NCBI GenBank assembly: GCA_007922305.1
Contig: ML677365.1
Span: forward strand, 18,295,241 to 18,359,240
Reading direction: 5' to 3'
Source: Dermatemys mawii
Lineage: Eukaryota; Chordata; Testudines; Dermatemydidae
Length of the DNA stretch: 64,000 nt
Shown: positions 1-11,476 of the stretch, piece by piece
Layout of the letters: each line of letters starts with the position of its first letter
How positions within the stretch are numbered: position 1 is the stretch's first letter
The notes under the pieces: model-generated
Databases searched by the model: none
Seen by the model: the letters and a program-made list of their open reading frames with translations, nothing else
What the model was told of the DNA's origin: nothing
Made by a program: the position numbers and the translations under genes

Positions 1-289
1 GGCAAAAAAGCTAACAGAGTGCTAGGAACCATTAGGAAGGGGATAGATAAGAGGACCCAAAATATCATAATGCCACTACATAAATCTGTGAGTAGTGTGA
101 CATCTAAAAAAGCTAAGATATATTACAATTGGAAAAAATACAGCAAAAAAGAACAAAAATGATCAGGGGTATGGAACAGCTTCTATAGGAGGAGAGATTA
201 AAAAGACAGTTCACTCATCTTTAGAAAAAGAGACGGCTAAGGAAGGATATGATAGCAGTCTATAAAATCATGAATGGTGTGGTTTAAAC
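1..289 (+). mobile_element. CR1 LINE fragment (ORF2 C-terminus and 3' region)
   Basis: One frame reads A-N-R-V-L-G-T-I-R-K-G-I-D-K, the C-terminal ORF2 motif of CR1-family LINEs, followed by sequence typical of the CR1 3' region (around 170-280). The copy is 5'-truncated by the window edge and carries stops. It is cut at 289 by the hAT element that follows. The family call comes from protein motif recognition and the subfamily is not determined. Confidence 0.75.
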
Positions 290-736
290 CAGTGGCTCCC
301 AAACTGGGGTTCGCAAAATGTTACAAGGGGTTCTCAGGAAAAAAATCCTTAATTGTGGACAAAGCAGTCCTTTAGGATCCCGGGCAGCATGGAGCTGGCA
401 GACGGGAGTTCCTGGACTTTCAAGAGCTAAGCAGATCAAAGCAAGCATATCTGTCACACTGAGAAGATTTAAACTTCAAGATTCCTTCTAAGAAATAGAA
501 AGGGAGGTGGATATATTTTGCTGTTTTTTAAAATTAAATAGGCAGCTAGTGCTGGTTTTAATGTGTAATAAGCATGTCAAAAAAACAAATTTTATATTTC
601 CAAGATCACAGCTTTTATAATTTATACTCAGGTAAAGGAGAAAATCTCTGGAAATATTCATTTTTAGGAGGAGGTTCGTGAAACTTGACATTTTAGTGAA
701 AGGGGTTCATGGGTTGTTAACGTTTGGGAACCACTG
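290..736. mobile_element. Non-autonomous hAT element (447 bp)
   Basis: The left end CAGTGGCTCCCAAACTGGGG and the right end, which reads TTTGGGAACCACTG, form imperfect terminal inverted repeats. The flanks are 8-bp near-duplicates, GTTTAAAC (282-289) and CTTTAAAC (737-744), as expected for hAT transposition. There is no transposase coding region. The interior is AT-rich. A related longer copy lies at 24899-25832. Confidence 0.75.
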
Positions 737-744
737 CTTTAAAC

Positions 745-2902
745 CAATATGCATACCACCTGTGATACACACATAGTGGCTTGAGAACCAATGTATTAGA
801 TCTTCCAGTCCTTTTCCTGGGCAATACAGGATTGTTCCCAACAGTTTCTAGTGTATCATCCAGATAAATTTTAAGTATGAAGTGGTGTGGTTTCTACTAC
901 CATACTTTATGCCCTGAAAGAGAAGGATGAGTCCTCCTGACTTTTATTCTAGCTATAGTAATTTTATGATATTCTAATCCATATAAATGTTTAATAATTT
1001 TTCAGTCTTATTAAGCTATGTGTTCCATGTTCAGTAGCAGTGAGTTCCACAAAGTAATTATATACTGTCTAAAAAGTATTATATTTTAACTATTTTTAAA
1101 TTTAACTTAATTAGCTGCTTCTAATTTACTTGCTCTGCCCAAGGTCTGTGGCAGAGTGGAATTTAAGCCAGAGCTCTTGAGTCTGCCACAGATTTCCTTC
1201 AGGGGGTCTTGGGCAAGTCATTTAATCTTTCTCGGTCTCATTTCCCTATGTAAGAATCTCATCAGAAAATTAATATTTTTGTTTTGAGATTCCATTTATT
1301 GGGAATTTGTTTCTTTTAAAACTTGCTTTTGATCAACTTCTTGTAGGATAAATTAAGTGAAGAAATTTTAATATTAACATAGGAAAATACAATTTGTATA
1401 CTTATATAAAATAGGAGCTATAAACCTTGAAAACTAAAGGTTTAAAGTCATGGGCTCATCTGTTTTTCCACCAAGGCCATTTTCAGAAATGAGTGGCACT
1501 CTAGGTTAGAGGAAGAGTGGACGAGGGAGGTGCTGGGAAGCTGGAAGAGAAACTGTTTCAACAGGGACCACTTAAATCTAAATGCTCTTCTCTCTCTCCC
1601 CCATCCCCACTCTGTTGTTAGTGCAGAAGATGCCTGCCTCTGTCACTTTCACTTTCTTCTCCTGCATTGCTCCCTTGACTTCTTATCACTGATAGCTTTT
1701 GCTTTACCCATCCTGTGGGAGAAGGGTCTACCAAGCTGGTTTTATCTAATCTATATTGCCTCCTTCATGGTAGAATATAATACCCAAAGGAGGAAGACAG
1801 AGAGAGAGAGACTGTGTTTATAAGAGACATAATCCCAGTCAGTGTACTAGTGAGGTTTTGCCTGTATTTTATCCAACAGAGGGGCAACACTTTAAACAAA
1901 TTATCTTGATTAACTATGTAACAGTTGCAGGCTAACTGAACCTGTGTTCTCCCACAGTTTCCCTCAAGGGCACCCACTTACAAGTTTCTGGTTCCCAGCC
2001 ATCCTCTCTCTTGGATGGAGACCCACATCTCACTTCCTCCTGACCAAGGATATTTAAGTCTGCACAGCTCCCCTGTTATGCTTTTACCTTAAAGCACAGC
2101 ATCTGGCCTTTTAAGGCACTGTGATATCCCTACCAAGCCACACTGCCTAAAAAGTCCAGCATCTGTGCTTTGCTTTCTGACCAGTATGTTGCCCACAGTT
2201 ATAAATTACTTCGCAACTCCTTCTAAACAAGTATATTTATTCCTAAGGTAAAAGCATTGTAGAGGAAAAAATATTAAAACAATAAAAGAACCTACACTTG
2301 GGCTAAAATTTCTGCTAAGGGCTCTGGTAAGTTTTAGTCCTTTGATATCCACCCAACTGGGTTTTCCCGATGGTTATAATTTCATTTTAGATACAGAACA
2401 GAGAGAGGGTAGATCAGGTTTTTTTTTGGTTTGTTTTTTTGTTTTTGTTATTAATACAGCTCCAGTCTTCTGATCTTGGTCCTCTGCAACAGGTAATCGA
2501 CAGACAATGACTAGGTCCTCAGGGTGCAGCTTTGAAAGACCGTTTTGGGGGTTTTTTGTGCATAAGTATTGTTGCAGAATTTGCATTAGCCTTTCCCTAG
2601 GGATTCCTTGGGAAATCCACTTAACATGTTCTGTCCCCAAAAATACACGTTTGTTTGGCACAATTCAGTATAGTCTCTTGAAATCCTATATACTTCTCAG
2701 AGTTTATATCTGTCATCTCTCCACACTAGGGAAGTTGCATACAGTCCTAACTCACCTTACTACTTAAACTTAATAAAGTAAGGTCTTCCAAGATATATTG
2801 CAGGAAATTGCCATATTTATCACAAGTTAAGTCTGCTCCTATTTTTGTATATAATAGCTTTTGTTTACAGATAATGACTTTATTATTATATATATGTTTC
2901 AG
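745..2902. other. Intronic DNA upstream of the FSBP terminal exon
   Basis: This is AT-rich non-coding sequence with no supported exon. A MIR-like tract (a GGGCAAGTCATTTAATC-type block) is visible near 1140-1260 and a GA-rich simple tract near 1788-1812. The polypyrimidine tract and AG preceding the FSBP exon lie at about 2885-2902. Short reading frames here have no recognisable domain. Confidence 0.5.
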
Positions 2903-3428
2903 TGCTAACATAGATAAAGAAACAGTTGCTGGTACCAGTTCCCCACAAGCAGTGTTGGATCACCATCCTGCTGCTATCACAATGGAGTTGGAACCAGAAG
3001 AGGATGTCAAACCTCCTCCCTCCTTGGCTGTGGATTCACAGCAGAGTGAGGACTTAGAACAAGGAGAAGAACACCAATTGGTGCATGTTATGGAGAGATC
3101 TCCTTCAACTTCACTGTCTTCTGTTGATATGAGAATGATGTTGTCTTCATCTCCCATCCCAAGAAGAGATGATTTTTTTAGGCTTGAGGTTGGAGAACGC
3201 TTTAGGCCAGCATGTGGGTATGAGCCACAGATGTTACAAATGCTGAAAGAGGAGCATCAAATAATCTTGGAAAATCAAAGAAAAATTGGGCTTTACGTCC
3301 AAGAAAAAAGGGATGGCTTGAAAAGAAAGCAGCAGCTGGAAGAAGAGTTATTGAAAGCAAAAATCAAAGTAGAGAAGCTGAAGGCAATAAGACTACGACG
3401 TGATCTTCCAGAATACAACAGTCTTTAA
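2903..3428 (+). CDS. FSBP: FSBP terminal coding exon (fibrinogen silencer-binding protein, C-terminal 174 aa)
   Basis: FSBP is a nuclear DNA-binding repressor first described on the fibrinogen gamma-chain silencer. The human protein is about 299 residues with an N-terminal Myb/SANT-like domain. This exon starts after an acceptor AG at 2901-2902 with one base completing a split codon, then A-N-I-D-K-E-T, and ends L-P-E-Y-N-S-L before TAA at 3426-3428. Recognisable FSBP blocks include [33 protein letters not shown] and the long charged segment from [14 protein letters not shown] onward, which is predicted to form a coiled coil over roughly the last 65 residues. The DNA-binding exon is not in the window. 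The in-frame ATG at 2808 is intronic and is not used as the start. No internal stops; it appears intact. Its entry phase (two bases from the previous exon) differs from that of the first RAD54B exon here. Confidence 0.93.
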
Positions 3429-3860
3429 ATATTTATATCTTTATCATGTAATCTGAGATGTTTTATTCTCTGAGATACTTTATAATTTCTTTTGGCCTAA
3501 AAAAATGATTTTTATGTTAATTTGGATGGATCACAGTCTAGCCTTGTAAAATGAATGCATGTTTTCCATTTTGTTTATGTACATTAGCAAAAATGTCAAA
3601 TATCTTTCACAGGTTTGAGTCTTCTCAATATTTCTAGTCTGAAGTATAATCAGATACTGTAGCTCTAAGTGTGTAAGATAAAAAATTGCCTTTGGAAATC
3701 TTCCACTGATCTTTATTAGAGCTGGAACAAGCTAATGAAAATTTAGACTGGTCTTCTTAAAAATGATGACTTTATGCTTTTTTTTTTTGTAGTAATTCCT
3801 ATCCTTTTTAATATTCTTTATGAAGTTATTTGAAGGTTAATAAATATATATATAGAGAGA
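3429..3860 (+). other. FSBP: FSBP 3' untranslated region (probable extent)
   Basis: AT-rich sequence directly after the FSBP stop codon. The first AATAAA hexamer is at 3839-3844, followed by a TA/GA simple repeat, and is the likely polyadenylation signal. A second AATAAA at 4429-4434 could support a longer transcript. The end point is inferred; RNA data would decide it. Confidence 0.5.
3839..3844 (+). promoter_or_regulatory. Candidate polyadenylation signal for FSBP
   Basis: A canonical AATAAA hexamer about 410 bp after the FSBP stop codon, the first one in the transcript sense. An alternative lies at 4429-4434. The assignment is positional only. Confidence 0.45.
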
Positions 3861-5303
3861 GAAATGAAGGCCATGTTTTTTTATGTATCTTTTTCACTCA
3901 TTTTAAATTAGTAAAGCCTATGGCAATGGTTAGATTTTGCTAATGTGTTATATTAGCTTGGAGAACATAGGAAACTAACTGGATTTTCTATTTTTTATGC
4001 TCAACTGAGGAAAGGTTGAGTAAATGCACATATCTTCTTAAAATTTAACTCTTTCTACTATTCAGTGAATGAAAGTTTCCATTAGATAATTTCAAAATAC
4101 AGATGCTGAAGGCAACATTTAAATTTTCAGAACTTCCTGTGTGCATAATTTGTGTGCACAGTTACTGTGATTGTGTATTCAGTTGTGATTATTACACTGG
4201 CAAGTAACTAGGAAGATATCTAATTTGTTCATTTCCATGCATAATTACTATGGTACATGTGCAGCCAAGACAGATGTAGGTGCATTTGGATCAACATCAC
4301 TCTTATGCTATAGCTGCCAAAATGCAGTAGTTTCCCTACATACATAATTTGTGACCCAAAATCCAAGAAAGATTCTTTATTATCTAGGATAATTTTTGTG
4401 AATGGTATGACTTCTTGATTTATTTACAAATAAAAATCCCAAACACAAAAAATAAATTCATTCTCCTAAACTTCCTAGCAATGTCGCTTGCTTGCAGTAT
4501 AGTCCCTATACTACTTTGACCGCTATCAAGGAAGCAGGAGGCAAATACATGCCTGTCAATCGTAGCTATTACATAGGCTCCAGACTGCCCATTTCTTCAT
4601 GGTTCTTTGCCTTCTGAAAGCATGGAGCAGCACCTGCCTCAATCCTCTGACTCCAAATGTCTTCTGACACTATTTTGCCTTCCTCCAACTTCTAGCACAA
4701 GAAAAGGAGATGAAATACAGGGTAAAGGAAAAAAAGAAAGAATAGAGGAGGTATCATTCCACCTGTGTCTGCTGTCTAGGGCTCCAGCAACAGAGAGGGA
4801 ACAAAAGCAGCAATAAGGAAGCCATTCCCTCCTATGGCTGCTTCCACTTATAACTCTATCCACCAATGCTCTTTAGATCAGCTGCTTTCTCTACCCACAC
4901 AGTGTCTCTCCATACAGGTGAGGGGCAGTGGTCTGCATCAGTGGGTGAGGTAAGCCCTGCTGCTACTTATCAGTCCCCTGGCCCCATCGGGATACCTTTG
5001 TAATCACAGGTGTGACTGATAAGGATAAACTGCAGGATTGCATAGGTTTAATTAAGGGTTTAACTGAGCCTAAAGAACCTTTATTTGTGTTGCTGTTAGA
5101 GAGATGGAGAGAAACCAGCTTGACTGTCAGAACTCAGGATAAGTTTGTGGAGTTATGTGGTGGAGCCAGGATGGGGGAGAGGAAGCAAATCTTTTACTTC
5201 CAGCCTGAAGAAACTGGAAATTGAAATCAGTGAGATCCAATGAATATGGAACTCCACAAACTCTTTTTTTCCCCCTACAGTCACTTTAGCGTAGAGCAGG
5301 ACT
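3845..5303. other. Non-coding stretch downstream of FSBP
   Basis: A short TA then GA microsatellite occurs at about 3841-3862. The rest is AT-rich intronic or intergenic DNA with no recognisable gene or well-preserved repeat. Small open frames near 4607-5338 lack any domain or splice context. Confidence 0.4.
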
Positions 5304-5558
5304 TTAAGGACACGTCTACACTCACACTTAGTCGGCAAAACTTACGTCGCTCAGGGGTGTGAAAAAACCCAAGTGACAGAAGTTTTGCCAGCATAAGTGC
5401 TCATGTATACAGCACTGTGTCACCACTCAGTTAAGTGGTTTTATTATGTTGACAGGAGAGAGCTTGTGTGGAGCAGCTCCACGAGCTATCTTACAGTGGC
5501 ACAGCTGCATCGGTACAGCTGCGCCACTGTAAATTCGCTAGTGTAGACATGGCCTTAT
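5304..5558. mobile_element. TTAA-flanked short inverted-repeat element (piggyBac-like MITE)
   Basis: The left end TTAAGGACACGTCTACACTC and the right end, whose reverse complement is ATAAGGCCATGTCTACACTA, are inverted matches. TTAA (5304-5307) and a degraded TTAT (5555-5558) bracket the element, suggesting TTAA target duplication. There is no coding capacity. The GTCTACAC core recurs at the ends of several other elements in this window (6756, 27479, 44084, 44847, 47050). Confidence 0.6.
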
Positions 5559-6755
5559 AAGATGAGAGCCCCATTCTCTCCACTGTGCCTTTTGTGTGCC
5601 TTTTGTATGCCTTGATACAATAACTAGCCTTAATTTCGGTACACACCCTGGCCACCCCCAGCTTTCTTCAATTCCAGGATACTGATATCTTGTAGAGCTG
5701 GAACCACTTCTACAGGAAATTCATTTTCCTGGGCCTACAAGACTCAAAACTTCTTTTTTAAAAATAAAAAGCATTCTTCCCGCTGTATTTTACCTTCCAG
5801 AATGTGGCTTCTAAGGAATGGGAACCAGCATAAAGTAAATTGTCAGTGCCTGCCTAACAGCATGGAAATACCTGGCTTTGCCTGAGAATCTAGATTCTGG
5901 TTGTCCAGTGTTACAGGGTAGATACCAAGTTGTTTCTGTGTTCTTGTTCTAAGTTCTCATAGATGTGGTCCCATGTTCAACAGAGGCCAGAATGAGGTTG
6001 AATAGGGCTTATGGTGTTGCAGTGGTTGTCTTGACTACAACCCACTCTATACTGGTTACCAGAGCCCTACACATAGACTTCAGAAGTGTTGCTACATAAA
6101 TGTGCATTTCTTTTGACATCTTTCTCTACAGATGTTATCTCTGAGGGCCAGAACCATGGAACTTTCCACTGTTTGCCAGCATCAGGTGGCTTCTCACCAG
6201 GAATGTACAGATAGATTCAAAGACCAAATTGGCAGAACCTCCCCAGAGTTTTAGATTCTGGGAGGGAAAGAGTTGAGTGGATGAAGACACAATAGAATAT
6301 GGAAGTCCCATGAAGACCCTTTCCCCACCATCCTCGCTCCATATTGTTTTGTTTCTTTTCTGTTTGTCAGAGAAAAGAGTTTTCTCTTCTTTGTACTGGT
6401 GGCATCTTCTATTCAGAGACATCTCATATTTCCAGTTTCCTATGTTCTAATTTCATCATGGCGGATCTTTCAATTCTTGGGTCATTTTGCAGTTTGCTTG
6501 CACCTTGTCCTGTGGGTTCACTTCTATCTTTAACCATCCTCCTTCAAATGTACTTTTTTTTTTCCCCCGTGGAAGATGTCCTTTCCTTGTCTTAGTCTAT
6601 CAAGAAGTCAACCATATTTGGTGCTTCTCTCCTTCCAGTTATTGTGGGTCTGCACTTCTTCATATCTGGGTTGCATTATCATATTACCTGCCTCTTAGAC
6701 TTGGGTATCTTTCATTTCTTAGAAGGTGTATCTTCAGTATTGTTATGTTGCAGCT
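5559..6755. other. Intronic DNA without a recognised feature
   Basis: AT-rich sequence with several short overlapping frames on both strands. None resembles a known domain and none is bounded by convincing splice sites in a RAD54B frame. I see no clear repeat family here. Confidence 0.35.
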
Positions 6756-7435
6756 TTAAAGTATATCTGCACTGCAGCAAAAAACAAGCTATGTTCATAA
6801 TACAGTAGGTAGCTAAATATGGCAATGAAAGACTCTGGCCACGGGGGATGTAGCAGGGAGCTGAGATAGCCTTTCTGCACTGATGGAATCTTTCACTTTG
6901 GCATGGAAAGACTTTGGCAACTTCCCACTTTCTCTGCCATGGGGAGCTATTGGAGCATTTCCCCACTGTCTTTCCCTGCTGCTGGAGTTTTTTGCTACTG
7001 CCTCTCCATTGCATGAAAAGACTCGGGCAGTATAAAGGCATCAGGACATTACACTGCTAAAAATAACAGTATAGATGTGGTAGGCACTGCTTTGGCATGT
7101 AGAGAGTTTTGGCACGTCTTTATGTGACAAACAGTGCCTCGTCATCTAGAATATTGTTTATATCAGGCCTGCACAACATGCAGCCCACATGGGCTCACTG
7201 TGCGGCCCGCGGGGGGTAAGTAGGGGTGGGGCAAGCCAAGTGGTGAGGTGGGGGGAAGCAGATGGGGGCGGGGCTTTTCAGCCCGCAGCTGGGTTTTTTG
7301 CAGTAATATGGCCCTCGCTGCTTTCCGAGTTGTGCAGGCCTGGTTTATACCCATTCTTGGGGTAGGGAGGGGGGCATGCAGTTTATGTACTCTACACGCT
7401 GCCATCAGGAGTGTGCTGTGTAGACATACCCTTAG
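6756..7435. mobile_element. TTAA-flanked element interrupted by a hAT MITE
   Basis: The left edge TTAAAGTATATCTGCACTGC and the right edge, ending GTAGACATACCCTTAG, are roughly inverted copies. TTAA lies at the left and TTAG at the right. The interior is split by the hAT element at 7164-7342, so this insertion is the older of the two. Pairing of the two ends is a reasonable inference rather than certain. Confidence 0.45.
7164..7342. mobile_element. hAT MITE (179 bp) nested in a TTAA element
   Basis: Starts CAGGCCTGCACAACATGCAG and ends GAGTTGTGCAGGCCTG, giving inverted termini of about 14 bp. It is flanked by the 8-bp duplication GTTTATAT (7156-7163) and GTTTATAC (7343-7350). The interior is GC-rich and non-coding. 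The clean duplication fixes both boundaries. Confidence 0.8.
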
Positions 7436-7950
7436 GCAGTTCTTCTGGACCTGCAGCCTTAGGAACGTCTCTATTCCAGTGCAGAGCCACACTGAACTAA
7501 CATATATGATCAAGCAGCATGGAAAAACACAGCACCATGTTCTGTCCTCTTTTCCCCCATCTCTGTACCTTAGCAGTACCTCTATCCCTGTCTGCCTCAG
7601 AAAAGTGTACCTCTAGCAAGGTTTTGAGGGATATATTCATTTGCTTCAGATTGAGGCAAGGAACTGTGATAGTGTTCCCTTCCTCTCCTCTTGACTGAGG
7701 ACTTTTGAGGAAGAATAAGACATGTCAGAAATGATAATATCTTTGTTTCTCTTCATCTTTGAGCACAGGAGTATCCCCAAGTTCTCATCCTTGACAAATG
7801 CCCTTCACTTGGAGCATCTGTTACAGAGACTAGTCAGTTTCCGCAGCTCATGTCACCTAGCCTTGACGTCCTGGAAGTTGAATGAAGATGATATTTCACT
7901 GTAGGATTTTAAGAGAATGTAGCTTGGCGTGTTTCCTCCTGGAGAAGGAA
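7436..7950. other. Intronic DNA without a recognised feature
   Basis: Mixed-composition sequence between two repeat blocks. No coding exon, RNA gene or clear repeat is visible. Confidence 0.35.
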
Positions 7951-8000
7951 TAAAAACATAAGAATGGCCATACTGGGTCAGATCAAAGATCCGTCTAACC

Positions 8001-8304
8001 TAGGGATCAGCAACGTTGGCACGCGGGACTGCAGGGTAAGCACCCTTAGCAGGCCCCGCTGCTTTATTTACGTGGCGTTTCACCAACCGCGGCTCCCACT
8101 GGCCACGGTTCCCTGTCCTGGTCCAATGGGGGCTGCAGGAAGCAGCAGCCAGCACCGCGCCACTTCCCACAGCCCCCATTGGTCCGGAATGGTGAACTGC
8201 AGCCAGTGGGAGCCGTGGTCGGCGAAACGCCAGGTAAATAAAGCAGCAGGGCCTGCTAAGGGTGCTTACTCTGCGGTCCCATGTGCCAACGTTGCCAATC
8301 CCTG
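8001..8304. mobile_element. Palindromic hAT MITE inside CR1 (304 bp)
   Basis: The ends TAGGGATCAGCAACGTTGGC and (right end, reverse complement) CAGGGATTGGCAACGTTGGC match almost perfectly, and the two halves of the element are largely complementary, so the transcript could fold into one long hairpin. Target duplication is GTCTAACC (7993-8000) and GTCTAGCC (8305-8312). The surrounding CR1 sequence resumes directly across it. Confidence 0.85.
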
Positions 8305-8772
8305 GTCTAGCCTAGTATCCTGTCTTCCAACAGTGGCCAATGCAAGATGCTTCAGAGGGAATGAACAGAACAGGTAATCATCAAGTGATCCATCCCCTGT
8401 CGCCCATTCCCAGCTTCTGACAAACAGAGGCTAGGGACACTATCCCTGGATAATATGCCTTTGATGGACCTATCCTCCATGAACTTATCTTGTTCTTTTT
8501 TGAATCCTGTTATAGTCTTGGCCTTCACAACATCCTCTGGCAAGGAGTTCCACAGGTTGACTGTGCGTTATGTGAAAAAAATTTCCTTTTGTTTGTTTTA
8601 AAACCTGTTGCCTATTAATTTCGTTTGGTGACCTCTAGCTCTTGTGTTGAGGAGTAAATAACCCTTCCTTATTTACTTTCTCCACACCAATCATGATTTT
8701 GTAGACCTCTATCCTATCCCTTCTTAGTTGTCATCTTTTCCAAGCTGAAAAGTCCCAGTCTTATTAATCTTT

Positions 8773-9432
8773 TGTGACAAAGCTCCAAGTCTGTACTTGT
8801 GGGTCCTGCGCTTCCTGGCAGATTTAGGGGCCTCAGAAACTCATCTAGGCCCCAGAGTGACCTCCCTTTCTCAGTATAATTGGCAAGAGTCACCACCTAG
8901 TAAGTTACCTTCATCACAGGCCAGTATGGAAGATGGAAAAAAGGGGGGAGCCTGGGCCCGCCCTCTACTCCGGACTCCAGCCCAGGGACCCTAATAGTAT
9001 CAGCTAAGATGGCTGACCTTTTAGGCACAAAACACAATACAATTCCCTGGGCTACTTCCCCACAGCAGTCCCTGCTTCTTCAAACTCCACTTCACCCTTA
9101 CCTCAGGGCTTCCTTCCTTCAGTATGATATGTTGTCCTACACTCAGTCTCACCAACAGTATAACTTCCTTCCACAGCTCCTGACACCCACACCCACCTGA
9201 CTAACTGGGAGGTTTTTATCTGGTTTCAGCCAGTCCCTGATTGGCTTCAGGTGTCCCAATTAGGCTAGCTGTTTCTACTCCTTTCTAGAAGGTTCTTAAT
9301 TGGCCCCAGGTGTCTTGATTGGCCTGGAGTAGCCTTTGTTTGGCTATCAGGGAACAAGGACCTGCACATCCTGAGACTAATATACCTGCCTTCCAGCACT
9401 CTCCTATATCCTTCTGGTCTGACTCCGTCACA
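8773..9432. mobile_element. Solo LTR of an endogenous retrovirus (660 bp) inside CR1
   Basis: The segment begins TGTGAC and ends GTCACA, the TG...CA ends of retroviral LTRs, and is flanked by an exact 4-bp repeat CTTT (8769-8772 and 9433-9436). The CR1 sequence is continuous if the segment is removed. No gag, pol or env sequence accompanies it, so it is best read as a solo LTR left by recombination between two LTRs. A 4-bp duplication fits gamma- or epsilon-type retroviruses or spumavirus-related groups, but no lineage can be assigned from the LTR alone. Orientation is not settled. Confidence 0.7.
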
Positions 9433-10785
9433 CTTTCCTCATATGGAAGCTGTTTCATACCCCTAATCATTTTTGTTGTCCTTTTCCCAATTCCAATATA
9501 TCTTTTTTGAGATGGGGTGACCATATCTGCACGCAGTATTCAAGATGTGGTTGTACCATGGATTTATCTTCTTATCTATCCCTTTCTTAATGGTTCCCAA
9601 CATTGTTAGCTTTTTTTGACCACCACTGCATGTTGAGTGGATGTTTTTAGAAAACTATCCACAATAACTCCAAATTCTCTTTTTTGAGTGGTAACAGCCA
9701 ATTTAAACCCCATCATTTTATATGTGTAGTTAGCATTATGCTTTCCAATGAGCATTACTTTGCATTTATCAACGCTGAATTTCACCTGCCATTTTGTTGC
9801 CCAGTCACCCAGTTTTGTGAGATCCTTTTGTAGCTCTTCGCAGTCTGCTTGGGACTTAACTATCTTGAGTAGATTTGTACCATCTGTAAATTTTGGCATC
9901 TCACTGTTTACCCCTTCTTCCAGATCATGTATGAATAAGTTGAATAGGACTGGTCCAGGAACAGACCCCTGGGGGATTCCACTATTTGCCTCTCTCCATT
10001 CTGAAAACTGGTCATTTATTCCTACCCTTTGATTCCTATCTTTTAAACAGTTAGAGATCCATAAGAGAACCTTCCCTCTTATCCCATGACTGCTTACTTT
10101 GCTTAAGAATCTTTGGTGAGAGACCTTGTTAAAGGCTTTCTGAAAATGTCAGCACACTATATCCATTGGATCCCCCTTGTCCACATGCTTGTTGATCTTC
10201 CCCTTAAAGAATTCTGGTATATTGATGAGGCATGATTTCCCTTTACAACAACCATGTTGATTCTTCCCCAACAAATTATGTTCACCTACATGTCTAACAG
10301 TTTTGTTCTTTACAGTTTCAACCAGTTTGCCCAATATGGAGATCAAGCTTACCACCCTGTAATAGTGAGGATCACCTCTGGTGCTCTTTTTACAAATTGG
10401 CATCATATTGCCTATCCTCCAGTCATTTGGTACAGAAGCTGATTTAAATGATAGGTTACAGACTACAGTTAGTAATTCTGCAATTTCACATTTGAGTTCC
10501 TTAATAACTCTTGGGTGAATACCATCTGATCCTGGTGACTTGTTACTGTTTAGTTTATCAATTTGTTCCCAAACTACCTCTAATGACACTCCAATCTGCG
10601 ATAGTTTCTCAGATTTGTCACCTAAAAAGAATGGCACAGGTCTGGGAATCTCCCTCACGTCCTCAGCCATGAAGACCAATACAAAGAGTTCATTTAGTTT
10701 CTCCACAATGTTCTTATCGTCCCTGAGGAATAGGACTTATATTTGTACACTCAGATTGGGATATCTATCTTTCCTTCTATTTTAG

Positions 10786-11020
10786 GGTGTTCTATAATGC
10801 TGTAGCAAAGCAGTAACTCACCCTTGCGGCGCCTCCCGCTGGTCATCCAGGGAATCAGCTCTTTCAGCATCCAGAGCGCCCTCTGCAGGCTGCCCTCAGC
10901 TGCCTTCTGTTGCAGCCCTCTGCTGAGCTGCCTTTCTCGAGCCACAGTCCTTTGCAGGGCAGTTTTAACTCCTTTTCTGCAGGAGTGGGGCAGCTGCCCC
11001 ACTACAAGTGCCTATCACCA
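10786..11020 (+). mobile_element. Possible LTR-like repeat fragment
   Basis: A GC-rich block with CTCACCCTTGCGGCGCCTCC and GCGCCCTCTGCAGG phrases resembles LTR-type repeats I recall from turtle genomes. No ends, target duplication or coding region can be defined. Tentative. Confidence 0.3.
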
Positions 11021-11158
11021 TAGTAGCTGACCATTCCTTCATCTGCTAGGTATTAGAGAGAGGGATGGATATCCAATTACGGTCCCTTAAGTTCTCTACT
11101 TTCTATGGGAGTTCAAGGTTAATTACCTGCAATTACTGCAATATGCAGACCTTTCAGG

Positions 11159-11476
11159 CAGGGGCATAGCCGGACTTGAACAGTAGGGGGAGCACCCACC
11201 AAAAGGCACCACTTCCAGGGCTGTGCAAAAAAAAGAAAAAAATTACCCGGTGCAGCTGTCGCCGAAATGCTGCCACCGAAAAGCTACTGCTGGACAAACC
11301 GGTGAAGCAGGTATGGCCGCCAAAAGAAGCAGAGCCGTTTTGGCGGCATTTCGGTGGACCGACCTGCTTTGCCGCTTCGGCAGCAGCTCTACAAATTAAA
11401 AAGGCACCGCTTTTTGGAATCTAGGCTGGGGGGAGCGGTTGCTCCCTCTGATCTCCCCGCCCAAGCTATGCTACTG
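11159..11476. mobile_element. hAT MITE (318 bp) with internal inverted arms
   Basis: The left end CAGGGGCATAGCC and the right end, reverse complement CAGTAGCATAGCTTGG, match. Candidate target duplication is CTTTCAGG (11151-11158) and CATTCAGA (11477-11484), 6 of 8 identical. Inside, a segment near 11258-11278 is complementary to one near 11338-11358 (the GGCGGCATTTCGG core). An A-rich tract lies at about 11226-11243. Non-coding. Confidence 0.6.

Larger units (their letters stand above)
7951..10735 (-). mobile_element. CR1 LINE, 3' 2.8 kb with two later insertions
   Basis: On the minus strand this reads through the CR1 reverse transcriptase and ends at the 3' terminus around 7951. Decayed ORF2 pieces are visible: 10149-10706 carries the KLNSNKSPGSDGIHPRVIKEL and VPNDWRIGNMMPI-type motifs, and 9606-9899 carries the KLGDWATKWQVKFSVDKCKVM motif. 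Frameshifts and stops separate them, so the copy is inactive. The 5' part of ORF2 and all of ORF1 are missing (normal 5' truncation). Two later insertions interrupt it: a hAT palindrome at 8001-8304 and an LTR at 8773-9432. The right boundary near 10735 is approximate. Confidence 0.88.

Noticed and set aside
2808..2902. In-frame ATG and 32 codons upstream of the FSBP exon
   Set aside because: The sequence is AT-rich with a polypyrimidine tract and AG at 2901-2902, and the protein similarity to FSBP starts exactly after it. The upstream codons are intronic.
10149..10706. 185-codon minus-strand open frame
   Set aside because: It is the reverse transcriptase of a decayed CR1 LINE, not a host gene. 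It is covered by the CR1 feature.
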